The translations under genes and the position numbers were made by a program. A stretch of 64,000 nt of DNA from Polaribacter sejongensis (GTDB lineage: Bacteria; Bacteroidota; Bacteroidia; Flavobacteriales; Flavobacteriaceae), in contig NZ_CP150667.1 of the NCBI RefSeq assembly GCF_038024065.1, forward strand, positions 4,099,501 through 4,163,500. Direction: 5' to 3'. The notes under the pieces were generated by a model. That model saw only the letters and a list, made by a program, of their open reading frames with translations. It did not search any database and had not been told where the DNA came from. Positions 54,901 to 63,123 of this stretch are shown here, piece by piece (the stretch's first letter is position 1; every line of letters starts with the position of its first letter).

Positions 54901-55006
54901 TGGTTACAATCCAGAAGTAGGTGGGGGAATACAAGCAAGAGGTTTAGATAAAAATACTGGACCAATATCCTCACAATATATGTTAGGAGTAAACATTAAT
55001 TTTTAA
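51920..55006 (+). CDS. susC: SusC-type TonB-dependent outer-membrane transporter 2
   Basis: 1028 residues. Signal peptide (ends STNAQ, about 32), carboxypeptidase-D-regulatory domain (KVSGTVTSSEDQGPIPGVSVIVKG), the SusC signature around LEEIVVIGYGTVKKKEITGAV, a plug with GVILITTKQG, and a barrel ending in GVNINF. It differs enough from SusC 1 to suggest a different oligosaccharide or size range. It is followed 21 bp later by susD 2 and then a surface glycan-binding lipoprotein, the classic surface complex order. Confidence 0.93.
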   Translation: MKILNLLLRKAKAGSFLLLLFALLCQFSTNAQSIKVSGTVTSSEDQGPIPGVSVIVKGTQNGVSTDFDGLFSIKANVGDILEFSYIGMIQKNLKVKNATMSVVLDPSVESLEEIVVIGYGTVKKKEITGAVVQVKAEDLESIVSSDLGAALQGQVSGVNIVSSSEPGGTSEILIRGVTSLSGDNTPLYVVDGVIQDGDPGIPPSDVETINVLKDAASTAIYGVRGATGVILITTKQGKPGSLQVRVNASYAIQHRRAAVPLMNSVEQTYFDVVQSRNVNGSYDDQVSLQILQQPRSFLNETNLSDLIFTNNVPTQDYNINVSGGTEDITYNVSTGFFSQEGLQINSAYNRFNIRASTVYEKNKLRIQSSVSMNKDTRDIPQGNLLSQSIVYRPTQNGLNLDNLDELSQGGDDVNRLGWVIESLRTTNVYKTTRAAATLNLKYQATEHLSLSSNLGLTSINSIGKIYRPYQEIYNNQTPPVLQSQPEDSFVSNRTRFTTNTIADFGATYSRVFDEKHDVTLTAFINGEKNESEAFTATRNGATNDDVQVLNGATGTQFVSSGNDYEQTRIGLIGRLQYSYKGKYILSSSLRRDGSSKFPVDNRWGTFPSIALAWNVSDEPFWDKYKNAVNNFRLRLSQGTVGVDRIGDYLYSAGISQDINYATSNGSVSLGATQENFVNRVLKWEETTQQNIGFDFGFLRNRLTLSAEYYHSDKSNMLFPVFIPNSAGGGNNATVVLNVGDMVNSGLELALGFRGNIGNVRYRMNGTFSTNQNEVTKISGDTKFQLTTDSGLVGRAPQQSRVTALAVGREAAAFFLWRTDGILDTEVKLAEYQNNIDRNARMGDTKFIDQNNDGVLDESDRVYSGSGLPEYELGYTFNANYKNWDFSMNWYAALGQEIMNGFDAWAYGFGRHKDQIYQWSPQNQNSTVPTYRNDVTRHNNYLGYSDLWLEDGSYLRLRQVSMGYSFPKNTLDKMGLSRLRFYVRAQNPLTITKYSGYNPEVGGGIQARGLDKNTGPISSQYMLGVNINF

Positions 55007-55027
55007 TTTAATATAAACTTATTTGTG

Positions 55028-56812
55028 ATGAAACAATTAATTTTTAAATATTTTATATTCATTTTTACTTTAGGAGTGTTAAGCTCTTGTGATGCAGATG
55101 AATTTTTAGAACAAAAGAACCCAAACTTAATATCTACAGATAATTATTGGAGAAATTTAGCGGAAACTCAAACAGGTTTAAATGCTGTTTATCAAACACT
55201 ACATAAACCAGCTATTTTAAATAAGTTTGAAGAAATGTTACGTTCAGATATGGGATATCCTGGTTATGGTCGCCCAAATCCAAACAATACAGAAGATTTC
55301 TATTTACACTTATATAATGGAAGTAGTTTGGCAATCTTAAATAAATGGCAAGATTCTTATTTAGGTATTTTTAGAGCAAACCAAGTAATTGAAGCTTTAA
55401 ATAATATAAAAGAGACAGCAACAGATGAAGCAGAATGGACTTCGCAAATGGCGCAAGCACGTTTCTTTAGAGGGTTATTTCACTTTTATTTACACACCAC
55501 TTTTAATAATGGAAGTATTATTATAAGAGATGCGGTACCTGCTACCAATGAAGATTTTTCAAAAGCATTATCTCCTGCGTCGGATGTAATTAGTTTTGTT
55601 AGAGAAGATTTAGAATATGCGTATGCTAACTTGTATAAAAATGGAGAATACCCAGACAATGATTTGGCTAAAGTTACTTCTGGTGCAGCTGCAACAATTT
55701 TAGGTACTAGCTATTTATACGAATTAGACTATAGTAAAGCAATGGTTTATTTTGATGATGTAATTAATAATCATGGTTATTCTTTAGAAACAGATTTAAC
55801 TAAGATGTTTACAACTGCTGGTGAATTTAATAGAGAATCTATTTTAGAAATTAATTTTTCTGAAGAAAACACAAGATTAGATTTACCACCTTGGGATGGA
55901 GATTCAGGAACAAACTGGATAAACGTTCGTACAGCACAAACACGTTCTGCAACTGGACCAGCATGGATTGTAAATGCATACAAAACAGAACCTATGGATC
56001 CTTTAGATTCTAGAAATTACTATACAGATCCTAACACATCTAGCGTTAGTTTAAGAAGCGTACCATTAAGAAACTCTTCTATGATGGCGGTTGTAGACGA
56101 CAATGAAACAACGTATTACTTAACAGGAACTACTAGTGAATACGGTAGATTTGGAGGAGCCAATTGGGGCTTCGGTTGGTGGAAAAAGTACACCAATGAT
56201 GATATTGTTTCTACAGAAAGTCAACTTCCTGGTGGACAAGCATATTCTACTAAAAATGTAACTCTTAATAGATTGGCAGATGTTTTATTAATGCAAGCAG
56301 AATGTAAAATAAAAACAGGTGATGTAGAAGGAGCAATCAAATTAATAAACCAGATTAGAAAAAGATGGGGATTGGTGCTTTTAGGAAGACCAAATGGAGA
56401 TACTACTCGTACGTATGACAAAGAAGATACTGATGCAGAATACACGGCAGATGAATTGATGCAACGTTTAATGAGAGTTGAAAAACCTTTAGAAATGGGA
56501 GTAGAAGGTCATAACATAAGATTTTTAGATTTCCAAAGATGGAAAAAATCTGATAACTATGGTTTTAAAGACCGATTAAAAGAATTGTCTGAAGAAGTAT
56601 ATTACGGAGTAGACTTTTCATATACAAAAAGAAGTAATAACCAAACGGTTACAAGAGGTAATTTTCCTTCATTAGTAAACGAATTACCAACAGTAAATTC
56701 TACTGCTGTAGATTATGAATATGATACACCATATTTAAATTATGATGAAGCTAAAAATGGTACGTATCCTATTCCTTTTGCAGAGGTAAATTCTAACCCA
56801 AACATAAATTAA
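55028..56812 (+). CDS. susD: SusD-type surface glycan-binding lipoprotein 2
   Basis: 594 residues from ATG 55028; a GTG one codon earlier is not preferred. Lipobox LSSC (about Cys21). SusD/RagB features: LNAVYQTLHK, ARFFRGLFHFYLHTTFNNG, NRLADVLLMQAECKIKTGDVEGAIKLINQIRKRWG and a C-terminal LEMGVEGHNIRFLDFQRW. It would form the lid on SusC 2. The next gene follows after 10 bp. Confidence 0.92.
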   Translation: MKQLIFKYFIFIFTLGVLSSCDADEFLEQKNPNLISTDNYWRNLAETQTGLNAVYQTLHKPAILNKFEEMLRSDMGYPGYGRPNPNNTEDFYLHLYNGSSLAILNKWQDSYLGIFRANQVIEALNNIKETATDEAEWTSQMAQARFFRGLFHFYLHTTFNNGSIIIRDAVPATNEDFSKALSPASDVISFVREDLEYAYANLYKNGEYPDNDLAKVTSGAAATILGTSYLYELDYSKAMVYFDDVINNHGYSLETDLTKMFTTAGEFNRESILEINFSEENTRLDLPPWDGDSGTNWINVRTAQTRSATGPAWIVNAYKTEPMDPLDSRNYYTDPNTSSVSLRSVPLRNSSMMAVVDDNETTYYLTGTTSEYGRFGGANWGFGWWKKYTNDDIVSTESQLPGGQAYSTKNVTLNRLADVLLMQAECKIKTGDVEGAIKLINQIRKRWGLVLLGRPNGDTTRTYDKEDTDAEYTADELMQRLMRVEKPLEMGVEGHNIRFLDFQRWKKSDNYGFKDRLKELSEEVYYGVDFSYTKRSNNQTVTRGNFPSLVNELPTVNSTAVDYEYDTPYLNYDEAKNGTYPIPFAEVNSNPNIN

Positions 56813-56822
56813 AAGATATATC

Positions 56823-58604
56823 ATGAAAAATATAAAAAATTATATACTTTTCTTCAGTTTACTGGCCTTGCTAAGTTGTGAAGAAGATTCTTATAAAGGG
56901 TACACAGCACCAGATGATTTGTCTGATGTTTCATGGCTTATTGGTTTAGATCCAAATAGACCAAATATAGATGCAAAGTTTAAAGTAAATATAGATACTT
57001 ATATTTCTTTTTTCGATTTATCTCAAGGAGCAACAAGTCACGAATGGATTTTAGAGGATGGAGATCATTTTCTAAAAGATGGTTTCACTTCTAGCGATAC
57101 TTTATCAAAATTTATTAATGAAGACGTTGGTTTGTCTAGTTCAGAAAGTAAGGCACATGTTTTATTTGGTAAAAGTGGTTTAACTAAAATTAGATTACGA
57201 AATAAATTTACTGAAGAAGTAAGTCCTAATGTTTCGGAGGATAGAGCAGCGTATGTTATAGCAAATTCATCAACAGAAGGAGATGAACATATAATGGACG
57301 TAGAGTTTTTGTTTGATGTTTATGCAAATATTTTACCTGCTTTTTCAGTTTTAAAAGACGGTGCAGAAGTATTAAATGTTACAGAAACAGATATTCCTGA
57401 TATTAAAGATGAAAGTACTTGGCCAGTTATAGAAGTAGAGGCAGCAACCGGATTAACTTTTGTAGATAAATCTACTACCGGAAGACCTAACAGAGTAACG
57501 TGGTTAATTCCAGATGGAGTACCTAGTCAGGCAGGTACTTTGGCAGAATTATCTCAAGATGTAAAGTTTTATAAATTGGGTACCTATAATGCAGGAACTA
57601 TAAGATCTTTAAGACAAGTACAAACTGTAGATGGAGTAGAAGATAATGCACCAGTGGCTTCAGCTGAAAAAATTATACCTTTAAAAGTGAAAGTAATTCA
57701 GTCTTCACAACCTTTTGTTTTTGACAAAGCATTAACAGAAAATGAAAATGAAGTAATAGAGTTTAGAGTAACTGGAGAGTTAAAAGCATTTTCTGGAGAA
57801 GAAGCTAATTTTACTGTGAATGTAAAAAACGCTGCTAAAGGATTAGATGAAGATTTCACTGTGCAAACAGCTAGAGTAAAAGAAGGTAATGCCACTTTTA
57901 TTGAGTTAATATTATCCGCACCAATTTATAATTCTGATGTAATTACGGTTTCTTATAATGGTACAACTATTCTTTCTGCAGACGAAAGAGTGTTAGCTCC
58001 TTTTGCAAATCAAAAAGTACAAATGCATTTTGATAATAATGTTTTACCATCAAATTCTTGGGGTAGTTTTGAGCCTGAAGGAGGTGGTGTAAATAATGCT
58101 TTTGCAACAGGTAAGTTTTTTATTCCTGGAGGAAATGGAAATGGTCAGTTTGGAGCTGGAGAAGAAATTTGGGCACGTAGCACAGATCAAGCTTACGCAG
58201 GTGGTGCTAGTATGAGATATAAACTGCCAAATGTTGCTATACCTACTGTAAACCTTTTTGGTTTTGGTTTAGCAGATGGTCCAAATGGTATGCCAGCAGG
58301 AACTTACCAAGTGTCTTATTGGGTGTATGTAGAGCCTGGTACAACCTTAACTACTTTTAGAATGGAATTTGGTAATCCTGTTTTAGATTATTTACATTTT
58401 GATATCTCAAGTATCGAAAAAGGTAAATGGGTGCGTGTATTCGCAGATGCACCTGCTGTTATTCCGGCAGATTTAACAAGCAGTGATGCAAAAAGAAGAA
58501 CTACATTAAGAGTTTTAGCAGAAGATAATGTTGGAATTACTACTGCAGAACAGTTGATGTATTTAGATGAGTTAACACTTATTAAATTAGAAGATAGACC
58601 ATAA
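56823..58604 (+). CDS. Surface glycan-binding-like lipoprotein (SGBP/SusE-F position)
   Basis: 593 residues, lipobox LLSC (Cys19). It has two PKD-like beta-sandwich segments (ATSHEWILEDGDHFLKDG; LTFVDKSTTGRPNRVTWLIPDG) and a C-terminal jelly-roll-like region (about 400-590; NNAFATGKFF, ASMRYKLPN, YQVSYWVYVEPG) resembling carbohydrate-binding modules. No catalytic residues are seen. Directly after susD 2 in the same operon, it fits a surface glycan-binding protein that traps polymer for the SusCD pair. Confidence 0.8.
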   Translation: MKNIKNYILFFSLLALLSCEEDSYKGYTAPDDLSDVSWLIGLDPNRPNIDAKFKVNIDTYISFFDLSQGATSHEWILEDGDHFLKDGFTSSDTLSKFINEDVGLSSSESKAHVLFGKSGLTKIRLRNKFTEEVSPNVSEDRAAYVIANSSTEGDEHIMDVEFLFDVYANILPAFSVLKDGAEVLNVTETDIPDIKDESTWPVIEVEAATGLTFVDKSTTGRPNRVTWLIPDGVPSQAGTLAELSQDVKFYKLGTYNAGTIRSLRQVQTVDGVEDNAPVASAEKIIPLKVKVIQSSQPFVFDKALTENENEVIEFRVTGELKAFSGEEANFTVNVKNAAKGLDEDFTVQTARVKEGNATFIELILSAPIYNSDVITVSYNGTTILSADERVLAPFANQKVQMHFDNNVLPSNSWGSFEPEGGGVNNAFATGKFFIPGGNGNGQFGAGEEIWARSTDQAYAGGASMRYKLPNVAIPTVNLFGFGLADGPNGMPAGTYQVSYWVYVEPGTTLTTFRMEFGNPVLDYLHFDISSIEKGKWVRVFADAPAVIPADLTSSDAKRRTTLRVLAEDNVGITTAEQLMYLDELTLIKLEDRP

Positions 58605-58619
58605 TTTAAATTAGAAATA

Positions 58620-59024
58620 ATGATGAAAAATATAATAAAATATATTGCCGTTTTTGCAATCGTTTTGGCATTCACTTCTTGTGACGAAGAAAGCAATTTT
58701 GAAGAGTCTAGGACAGCTTTAACACCAGTATATACCATTACAGACATTACAGGTAATAATGCCGCTTTTAAAATTAATATATACAAAGAAGTAAGTGTAA
58801 TTGTAGAATATTCTACAGAAGTAAATTTAGAATCTTACACATCTTCTGGTTTTACAGACTCTTCTACAGAGACTAATTTTGAAGTAGAAGTAAATAAGTT
58901 AGACGATGAAGCAACTGTAAATTATATTTTATCTGCGGATAAAACAACAGGAGAAGGAACGCTAACTGTAGACGGAACGACTGTTTTTAATGTAAAAGTT
59001 TCTGAAGAAGAAGTTTATAATTAA
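58620..59024 (+). CDS. Small lipoprotein of unknown function
   Basis: 134 residues, lipobox FTSC (about Cys21; a second ATG at 58623 is equally possible). The mature part is acidic and beta-rich (Ig-like in appearance), with many Thr/Ser. It is the last gene of the second susCD operon, 15 bp after the glycan-binding lipoprotein, and is followed by a terminator. No family recognised; an accessory surface protein is plausible. Confidence 0.7.
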   Translation: MMKNIIKYIAVFAIVLAFTSCDEESNFEESRTALTPVYTITDITGNNAAFKINIYKEVSVIVEYSTEVNLESYTSSGFTDSSTETNFEVEVNKLDDEATVNYILSADKTTGEGTLTVDGTTVFNVKVSEEEVYN

Positions 59025-59046
59025 TATTATTTTTTTAATTAATAAG

Positions 59047-59078
59047 AAAGGCTACAGATATCTGTAGCCTTTTTTTGT
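59047..59078 (+). terminator. Rho-independent terminator
   Basis: AGGCTACAGAT and ATCTGTAGCCT form a perfect 11-bp palindrome stem followed by seven T. It ends the susCD 2 operon. Confidence 0.88.
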
Positions 59079-59189
59079 TTTTAACTAAATTATGTTTTTT
59101 ATTTATCTAAATGATATAAAAGTTATCTTACAAGTATTAAAAATAATTTTTTAAACTTTCTTTATTTACCTTTTAAGTAGGAATTAAAA

Positions 59190-59254
59190 GGTAATATATG
59201 ATTTGTTTTAGATAAAAATGAAGCCTACCAAAAACAGCTTATTATTTACTTTTA
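59190..59254 (+). promoter_or_regulatory. Putative PUL operator and promoter, site 8 (catabolic operon)
   Basis: GGTAATATATG at 59190 and GATAAAAATG at 59211 are 21 bp apart. TACTTTTA (5 of 6 bases of the -7 box) starts at 59247, 36 bp later. The start codon is at 59319. A separate palindrome CCTTTTAA/TTAAAAGG overlaps the first half-site. Confidence 0.55.
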
Positions 59255-59318
59255 ACATCTAGCATAATTACAGATTTGTAATTTATAATTGCTAAAGAGT
59301 CAACTAAATAACTAAACA

Positions 59319-60491
59319 ATGACAATAGAAAAAATAGAAGCGTTTGTTCTTAAAGATACTTTATCTAAAAGTTTTTTCTTTTCACAATGGGAATATGCAG
59401 AACGTTGTATCTGTGTTGTTAAAGTAACAGCCTCTAACGGTCAACACGGTTGGGGAGAGGCTTATGGTCCTGCTACAATGGTAGAAGCAGGTATAAAATT
59501 ATTAGAATCAACTGTGGTAGGAGAAAATCCTTTAGAAAATGAAGTAATTTGGAACAAAATGTACCGAAAGACGTTAGATTTTTCTAGAAGAGGTGTTTAT
59601 ATGGCATCAGTTAGTGCTATAGATATTGCTATCTGGGATTTAAAAGGTAAAATTTTAGGATTACCAGTTTCAACATTATTAGGAGGTGCACATAGAAAGA
59701 AAATACAACCATATGCAACAGGTTTATACTTTACAAATCACGATAATTTTTCTGATGGTTTTGTAGAAGAAGCTAAATTATACGTTTCTCAAGGTTTTAA
59801 AGCCATGAAAATGAAAGTTGGTTTAGGCATCAAAGAAGATGTAGCTAATGTAAAATTAATTAGAGAAACTATTGGACCAGACATCGCTTTAATGGTAGAT
59901 TCTAATCATGCCTATACTTTTAGAGAAGCAGTTGAGCTTTCTAGGAAAATAGAAAAATACGATATTGGTTGGTTTGAAGAACCAATTTCACCAGAGTTTT
60001 ATGAACAGTATAGCGAGTTAAGAGAAAAGACGACGATTCCTATTGCAGGTGGAGAATGTGAATATTTACGATTTGGATTTAATGAATTAATCAAAAATAA
60101 ATCTGTAGATATTTTGCAACCAGATGTTTGTGCAAGTGGAGGTTTAACAGAAGCAAAAAGAATTGCTGCTTTGGCAAGTGCAAATGGTATCGATTTAATT
60201 CCACATACTTGGGGGACTTCTATTGGTTTACATGTTGGTTTGCATTTTATAGCGAACTTAGAGGCGATTCCTGGAAGAATGTATCAAGCAGATTACCTAA
60301 TAGAGTTTGATCAAACAGAAAACGGATTAAGAGACAACTTAACATTTCCTAAATTAGAAATGAAAGATGGTATGTTAGAAGTGCCCAATAGGCCCGGTTT
60401 AGGGATTGATGTAGATGAAGATGTTTTACGTAAGTATTGTATCAGTAGTACTACCAATGAAATAGAAGTTGAAAAATTATTAAATAAATAA
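59319..60491 (+). CDS. Enolase-superfamily enzyme (mandelate racemase group), candidate 3,6-anhydrogalactonate cycloisomerase
   Basis: 390 residues, no signal peptide. N-terminal capping domain, then a TIM barrel with KMK (Lys164, Lys166), metal ligands Asp194 (DSNHAY), Glu220 (FEEP) and Glu246 (GGECEY), and the Asp269/His296 dyad (QPDVCAS...PHTWGT). Such enzymes remove a proton alpha to a carboxylate and act as dehydratases or cycloisomerases of sugar acids. Next to an aldehyde dehydrogenase and an aldolase in an anhydrogalactose-type PUL, ring opening of 3,6-anhydrogalactonate to 2-keto-3-deoxy-galactonate is the best guess. A sugar-acid dehydratase is the alternative. First gene of a three-gene operon. 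Confidence 0.85.
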   Translation: MTIEKIEAFVLKDTLSKSFFFSQWEYAERCICVVKVTASNGQHGWGEAYGPATMVEAGIKLLESTVVGENPLENEVIWNKMYRKTLDFSRRGVYMASVSAIDIAIWDLKGKILGLPVSTLLGGAHRKKIQPYATGLYFTNHDNFSDGFVEEAKLYVSQGFKAMKMKVGLGIKEDVANVKLIRETIGPDIALMVDSNHAYTFREAVELSRKIEKYDIGWFEEPISPEFYEQYSELREKTTIPIAGGECEYLRFGFNELIKNKSVDILQPDVCASGGLTEAKRIAALASANGIDLIPHTWGTSIGLHVGLHFIANLEAIPGRMYQADYLIEFDQTENGLRDNLTFPKLEMKDGMLEVPNRPGLGIDVDEDVLRKYCISSTTNEIEVEKLLNK

Positions 60492-60499
60492 ACAAGCAT

Positions 60500-61954
60500 A
60501 TGAAGACTCAAAACTTCGGATATAAAAAATTATACATTGATGGTCAGTTAGTAGATGCTGTTAGTGGAGAAAGAGAAGATGTTATTTGCCCAGCAACAGG
60601 AGAAGTAATTGCTCAGGTTGCAAAAGCAGGAAAAGCAGATGCAGAAAAAGCATTGATCTCATCACAAAAAGGTTTTAAATATTGGTCTAAACTTTCTTTA
60701 ATAGAAAGAACCGTTTGGATGTTAAAATTGCGTGATGCAATTTTAGAAAAATCAGATGAGTTAAGAAATGCAATGGTGCATGAAATGGGGAAAACCTATG
60801 CAGGTTCTGAAGAAGATATATTAAGACTTACAGAGTCATTAGAATGGTACCCAAATGCCATGAAAAATTTAAGAGAAGAGCAAATTCCTGATTATGATGG
60901 TACGCATACTCATAAAATGATTTCGAAACCAGCGGGAGTTGCTATTGCTTATTTAGCATGGAATTTTCCGTTATTAAATGTTGGGTATAAAATAGGGCCA
61001 GCATTGGCTTCTGGATGTTCTTTAATTATTAAACCATCAACACTATCACCTTTATCTGCATATATGGTAGGTGAAATTTTAGAAAGTATCAATTTTCCAG
61101 CCGGTGTGGTTACCATCTTAGCAGGTTCTAGTAGCGAAGTGGCAACACCAATGACAACTAGTAAAATTCCTGCAGTAATTACCATGATTGGTTCTACGCA
61201 AACAGGACAAAGAATTATTGCTGATAGTACAACTTCTATCAAAAAATTAGGAATGGAATTAGGAGGAAATGCTCCTTTTATTGTTTTTGAAGATGCCGAT
61301 TTAGAGTTGGCTTTAGATTTAGCAATCGGATTAAAATTTGGAAATACAGGTCAGATTTGTGTGGCTGCAAACAGAATTTTCGTTCATAAAAATATCTATG
61401 ACAAATTCTTAAAGGAATATGTAAAAAGAGCATCAGCATTAAAAATAGGTTTTGGAACTAAAGAAAATCCAGATGTATTTATGGGCCCTTTGGCTTCTAG
61501 GGGATCTAGAGACAGAATGTTTGAGTTAATTGAAGATGCTGTAAGTAAAGGAGCAAAATTAGAATATGGAGGAAGTATTCCTGAAGATTTACCTGAAGGA
61601 GGAAACTGGATGCAACCAACCATTATTTCTGGTACTACAACAGAAATGAAATTGTTTAGAGAAGAAACTTTTGGTCCTATTGCAGGTGTAATGTCTTTTG
61701 ATACTGATGATGAAGTTTTAGAATTAGCAAACGATACAGAATTTGGTTTAGCTTCTTATATTTTTACAAACAATAACAAGAGAATAGAAAGATTTACAGA
61801 AGATTTAGAGTTTGGAGAAATTCAAATTAATGGTGTAAAATATGCTATTTATTTACCTCACGGTGGATTTAAAAATAGTGGAATTGGACACGATTGTTCA
61901 CACCTAGCTTTAGATGATTATTTAGTTAAGAAACGTATTACATCAGCACTATAA
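60500..61954 (+). CDS. NAD(P)-dependent aldehyde dehydrogenase, candidate 3,6-anhydrogalactose dehydrogenase
   Basis: 484 residues, cytoplasmic. The ALDH fold has all key residues: Asn155 (AWNFPLLN, with Ala replacing the usual Pro), Lys178 (IIKPS), Glu254 (MELGGNAP) and nucleophile Cys287 (NTGQICVAANR), then EETFGP. It resembles the succinate-semialdehyde dehydrogenase-like branch, which also includes anhydrogalactose dehydrogenases. It would oxidise the aldehyde of anhydrogalactose to the acid, the substrate of the upstream cycloisomerase. It starts 8 bp after the upstream gene and ends 2 bp before the aldolase gene. Confidence 0.88.
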   Translation: MKTQNFGYKKLYIDGQLVDAVSGEREDVICPATGEVIAQVAKAGKADAEKALISSQKGFKYWSKLSLIERTVWMLKLRDAILEKSDELRNAMVHEMGKTYAGSEEDILRLTESLEWYPNAMKNLREEQIPDYDGTHTHKMISKPAGVAIAYLAWNFPLLNVGYKIGPALASGCSLIIKPSTLSPLSAYMVGEILESINFPAGVVTILAGSSSEVATPMTTSKIPAVITMIGSTQTGQRIIADSTTSIKKLGMELGGNAPFIVFEDADLELALDLAIGLKFGNTGQICVAANRIFVHKNIYDKFLKEYVKRASALKIGFGTKENPDVFMGPLASRGSRDRMFELIEDAVSKGAKLEYGGSIPEDLPEGGNWMQPTIISGTTTEMKLFREETFGPIAGVMSFDTDDEVLELANDTEFGLASYIFTNNNKRIERFTEDLEFGEIQINGVKYAIYLPHGGFKNSGIGHDCSHLALDDYLVKKRITSAL

Positions 61955-61956
61955 TT

Positions 61957-62721
61957 ATGACGAAAAATTTATTACAAGCTAGTTTAAAGGAGGGTAAAAC
62001 ACTTTACGGTCCTTTTTGTAAAGTACAAGACCCTGCAATGGTAGAAATTGCTGCTTTAGGAGGTTTCGATTTTGTTATTATAGACATGGAGCATGGTCCT
62101 TACAGCATAGAATCTACTCAGAATATGATTAGAGCTGCAGAGGCTAGAGGAATTACACCTGTTGTAAGAGTTACAGAAAATTCTGAAACTTTAATTCTAA
62201 GAACTTTAGATATTGGAGTTAAATGCATTCAGGTTCCGCAAATATGTACCAAAGCAGATGCGGAAAGATTAGTAAAATCTACCAAGTTTTATCCGAAAGG
62301 AGAAAGAGGTATGTGCAGATATGTAAGAGCAGCAGAGTATACAAATATTAGTGCAGCTGATCATTTTGGAAAAGCAAATAATGATATTACAACCATTATT
62401 CACATAGAAGGAATGGAAGGTATTAATAACTTAGAAGAAATTGTACAAGTAGATGGTATTGATGTGATCTTTTTAGGTCCTTATGATTTATCTCAATCTT
62501 GTGGTGTTCCTGGTTTGGTTAATGATCCTAAAGTAGTCGATGCTATGAAAGGTGCTGTAGAAACTGCTAAAAAATACGGTAAGTTTGTAGGTACTTTTAC
62601 AGAGACTCCAGAGAAAGCAAAAATGTGGAAAGACATTGGTGTACAATATATTTCTTATGCGGTAGATGTTGGTTTAGTTATGAATTCTTTTAAAGAAATT
62701 ACTGCACAACTTAAAGCTTAA
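61957..62721 (+). CDS. HpcH/HpaI-family class II 2-keto-3-deoxy-sugar-acid aldolase
   Basis: 254 residues, cytoplasmic, typical length. Family motifs: IIDMEHGPYS (base His46), VVRVTEN (Arg71), IIHIEGMEG (metal Glu151) and FLGPYDLS (metal Asp177). Members cleave 2-keto-3-deoxy acids or related substrates to pyruvate and an aldehyde without prior phosphorylation. Here it would split 2-keto-3-deoxy-galactonate to pyruvate and glyceraldehyde; this is inference from the two upstream genes. Starts 2 bp after the dehydrogenase stop, so tightly co-translated. Confidence 0.88.
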   Translation: MTKNLLQASLKEGKTLYGPFCKVQDPAMVEIAALGGFDFVIIDMEHGPYSIESTQNMIRAAEARGITPVVRVTENSETLILRTLDIGVKCIQVPQICTKADAERLVKSTKFYPKGERGMCRYVRAAEYTNISAADHFGKANNDITTIIHIEGMEGINNLEEIVQVDGIDVIFLGPYDLSQSCGVPGLVNDPKVVDAMKGAVETAKKYGKFVGTFTETPEKAKMWKDIGVQYISYAVDVGLVMNSFKEITAQLKA

Positions 62722-62743
62722 GCATAAAATACTATAAATAATG

Positions 62744-62775
62744 AAACCCTATAACTGAGAAGTTATAGGGTTTTC
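62744..62775 (+). terminator. Rho-independent terminator
   Basis: AAACCCTATAACT and AGTTATAGGGTTT form a perfect stem around a GAGA loop, followed by TCATTT. It ends the catabolic operon and marks a likely right edge of the PUL. Confidence 0.88.
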
Positions 62776-63123
62776 ATTTACCTTAAAATTAATGAATCAA
62801 TGTAAACCTGTCTCTTTGACTTTTTTTATGTGTAGTTGTATAAAGAGTATAAGTACAATATGAGTATTATGATGTGATTTTTTTTAGAGACTTTCAATCA
62901 AAATATATTTTGATTTCAGAAGTGTTCGAAATAACAAAATTGTGAGGTACTTTATTGGTAATAGAGCGGTCACTTTTATCTTTTTTGGAGGCGTTACATA
63001 GAGAAGTTAACACAACATGAGTAATACTATATGGTTTCCTCCATTAAGTAACAAACAATAAAAGCTAGCAATTTTAAATTGCTAGCTTTTATAAAGTACG
63101 TAATTTGTGGAAAATAATTACAT
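62776..63123. other. Intergenic region without recognised gene
   Basis: About 350 bp between the catabolic operon and a convergent gene. AT-rich, with no open frame of note in either strand and no direct-repeat operator. The only structure seen is the hairpin at 63060-63090 near its right end. Confidence 0.5.
63060..63090 (-). terminator. Terminator for the minus-strand T9SS cargo gene
   Basis: AAAAGCTAGCAATTT and AAATTGCTAGCTTTT pair almost without mismatch, 33 bp beyond the stop codon of the minus-strand gene. The minus-strand 3' side is T-rich (CTTTTATTG). It may also act on the plus strand. Confidence 0.8.

Noticed and set aside
58388..58786. Minus-strand open frame of 132 codons across the SGBP/lipoprotein junction
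   Set aside because: Covers the ends of two real plus-strand lipoprotein genes and resembles no protein family.
60128..60310. Small plus-strand open frame within the enolase-superfamily gene
   Set aside because: Out of frame inside a gene with intact catalytic residues; no ribosome-start context or homology.
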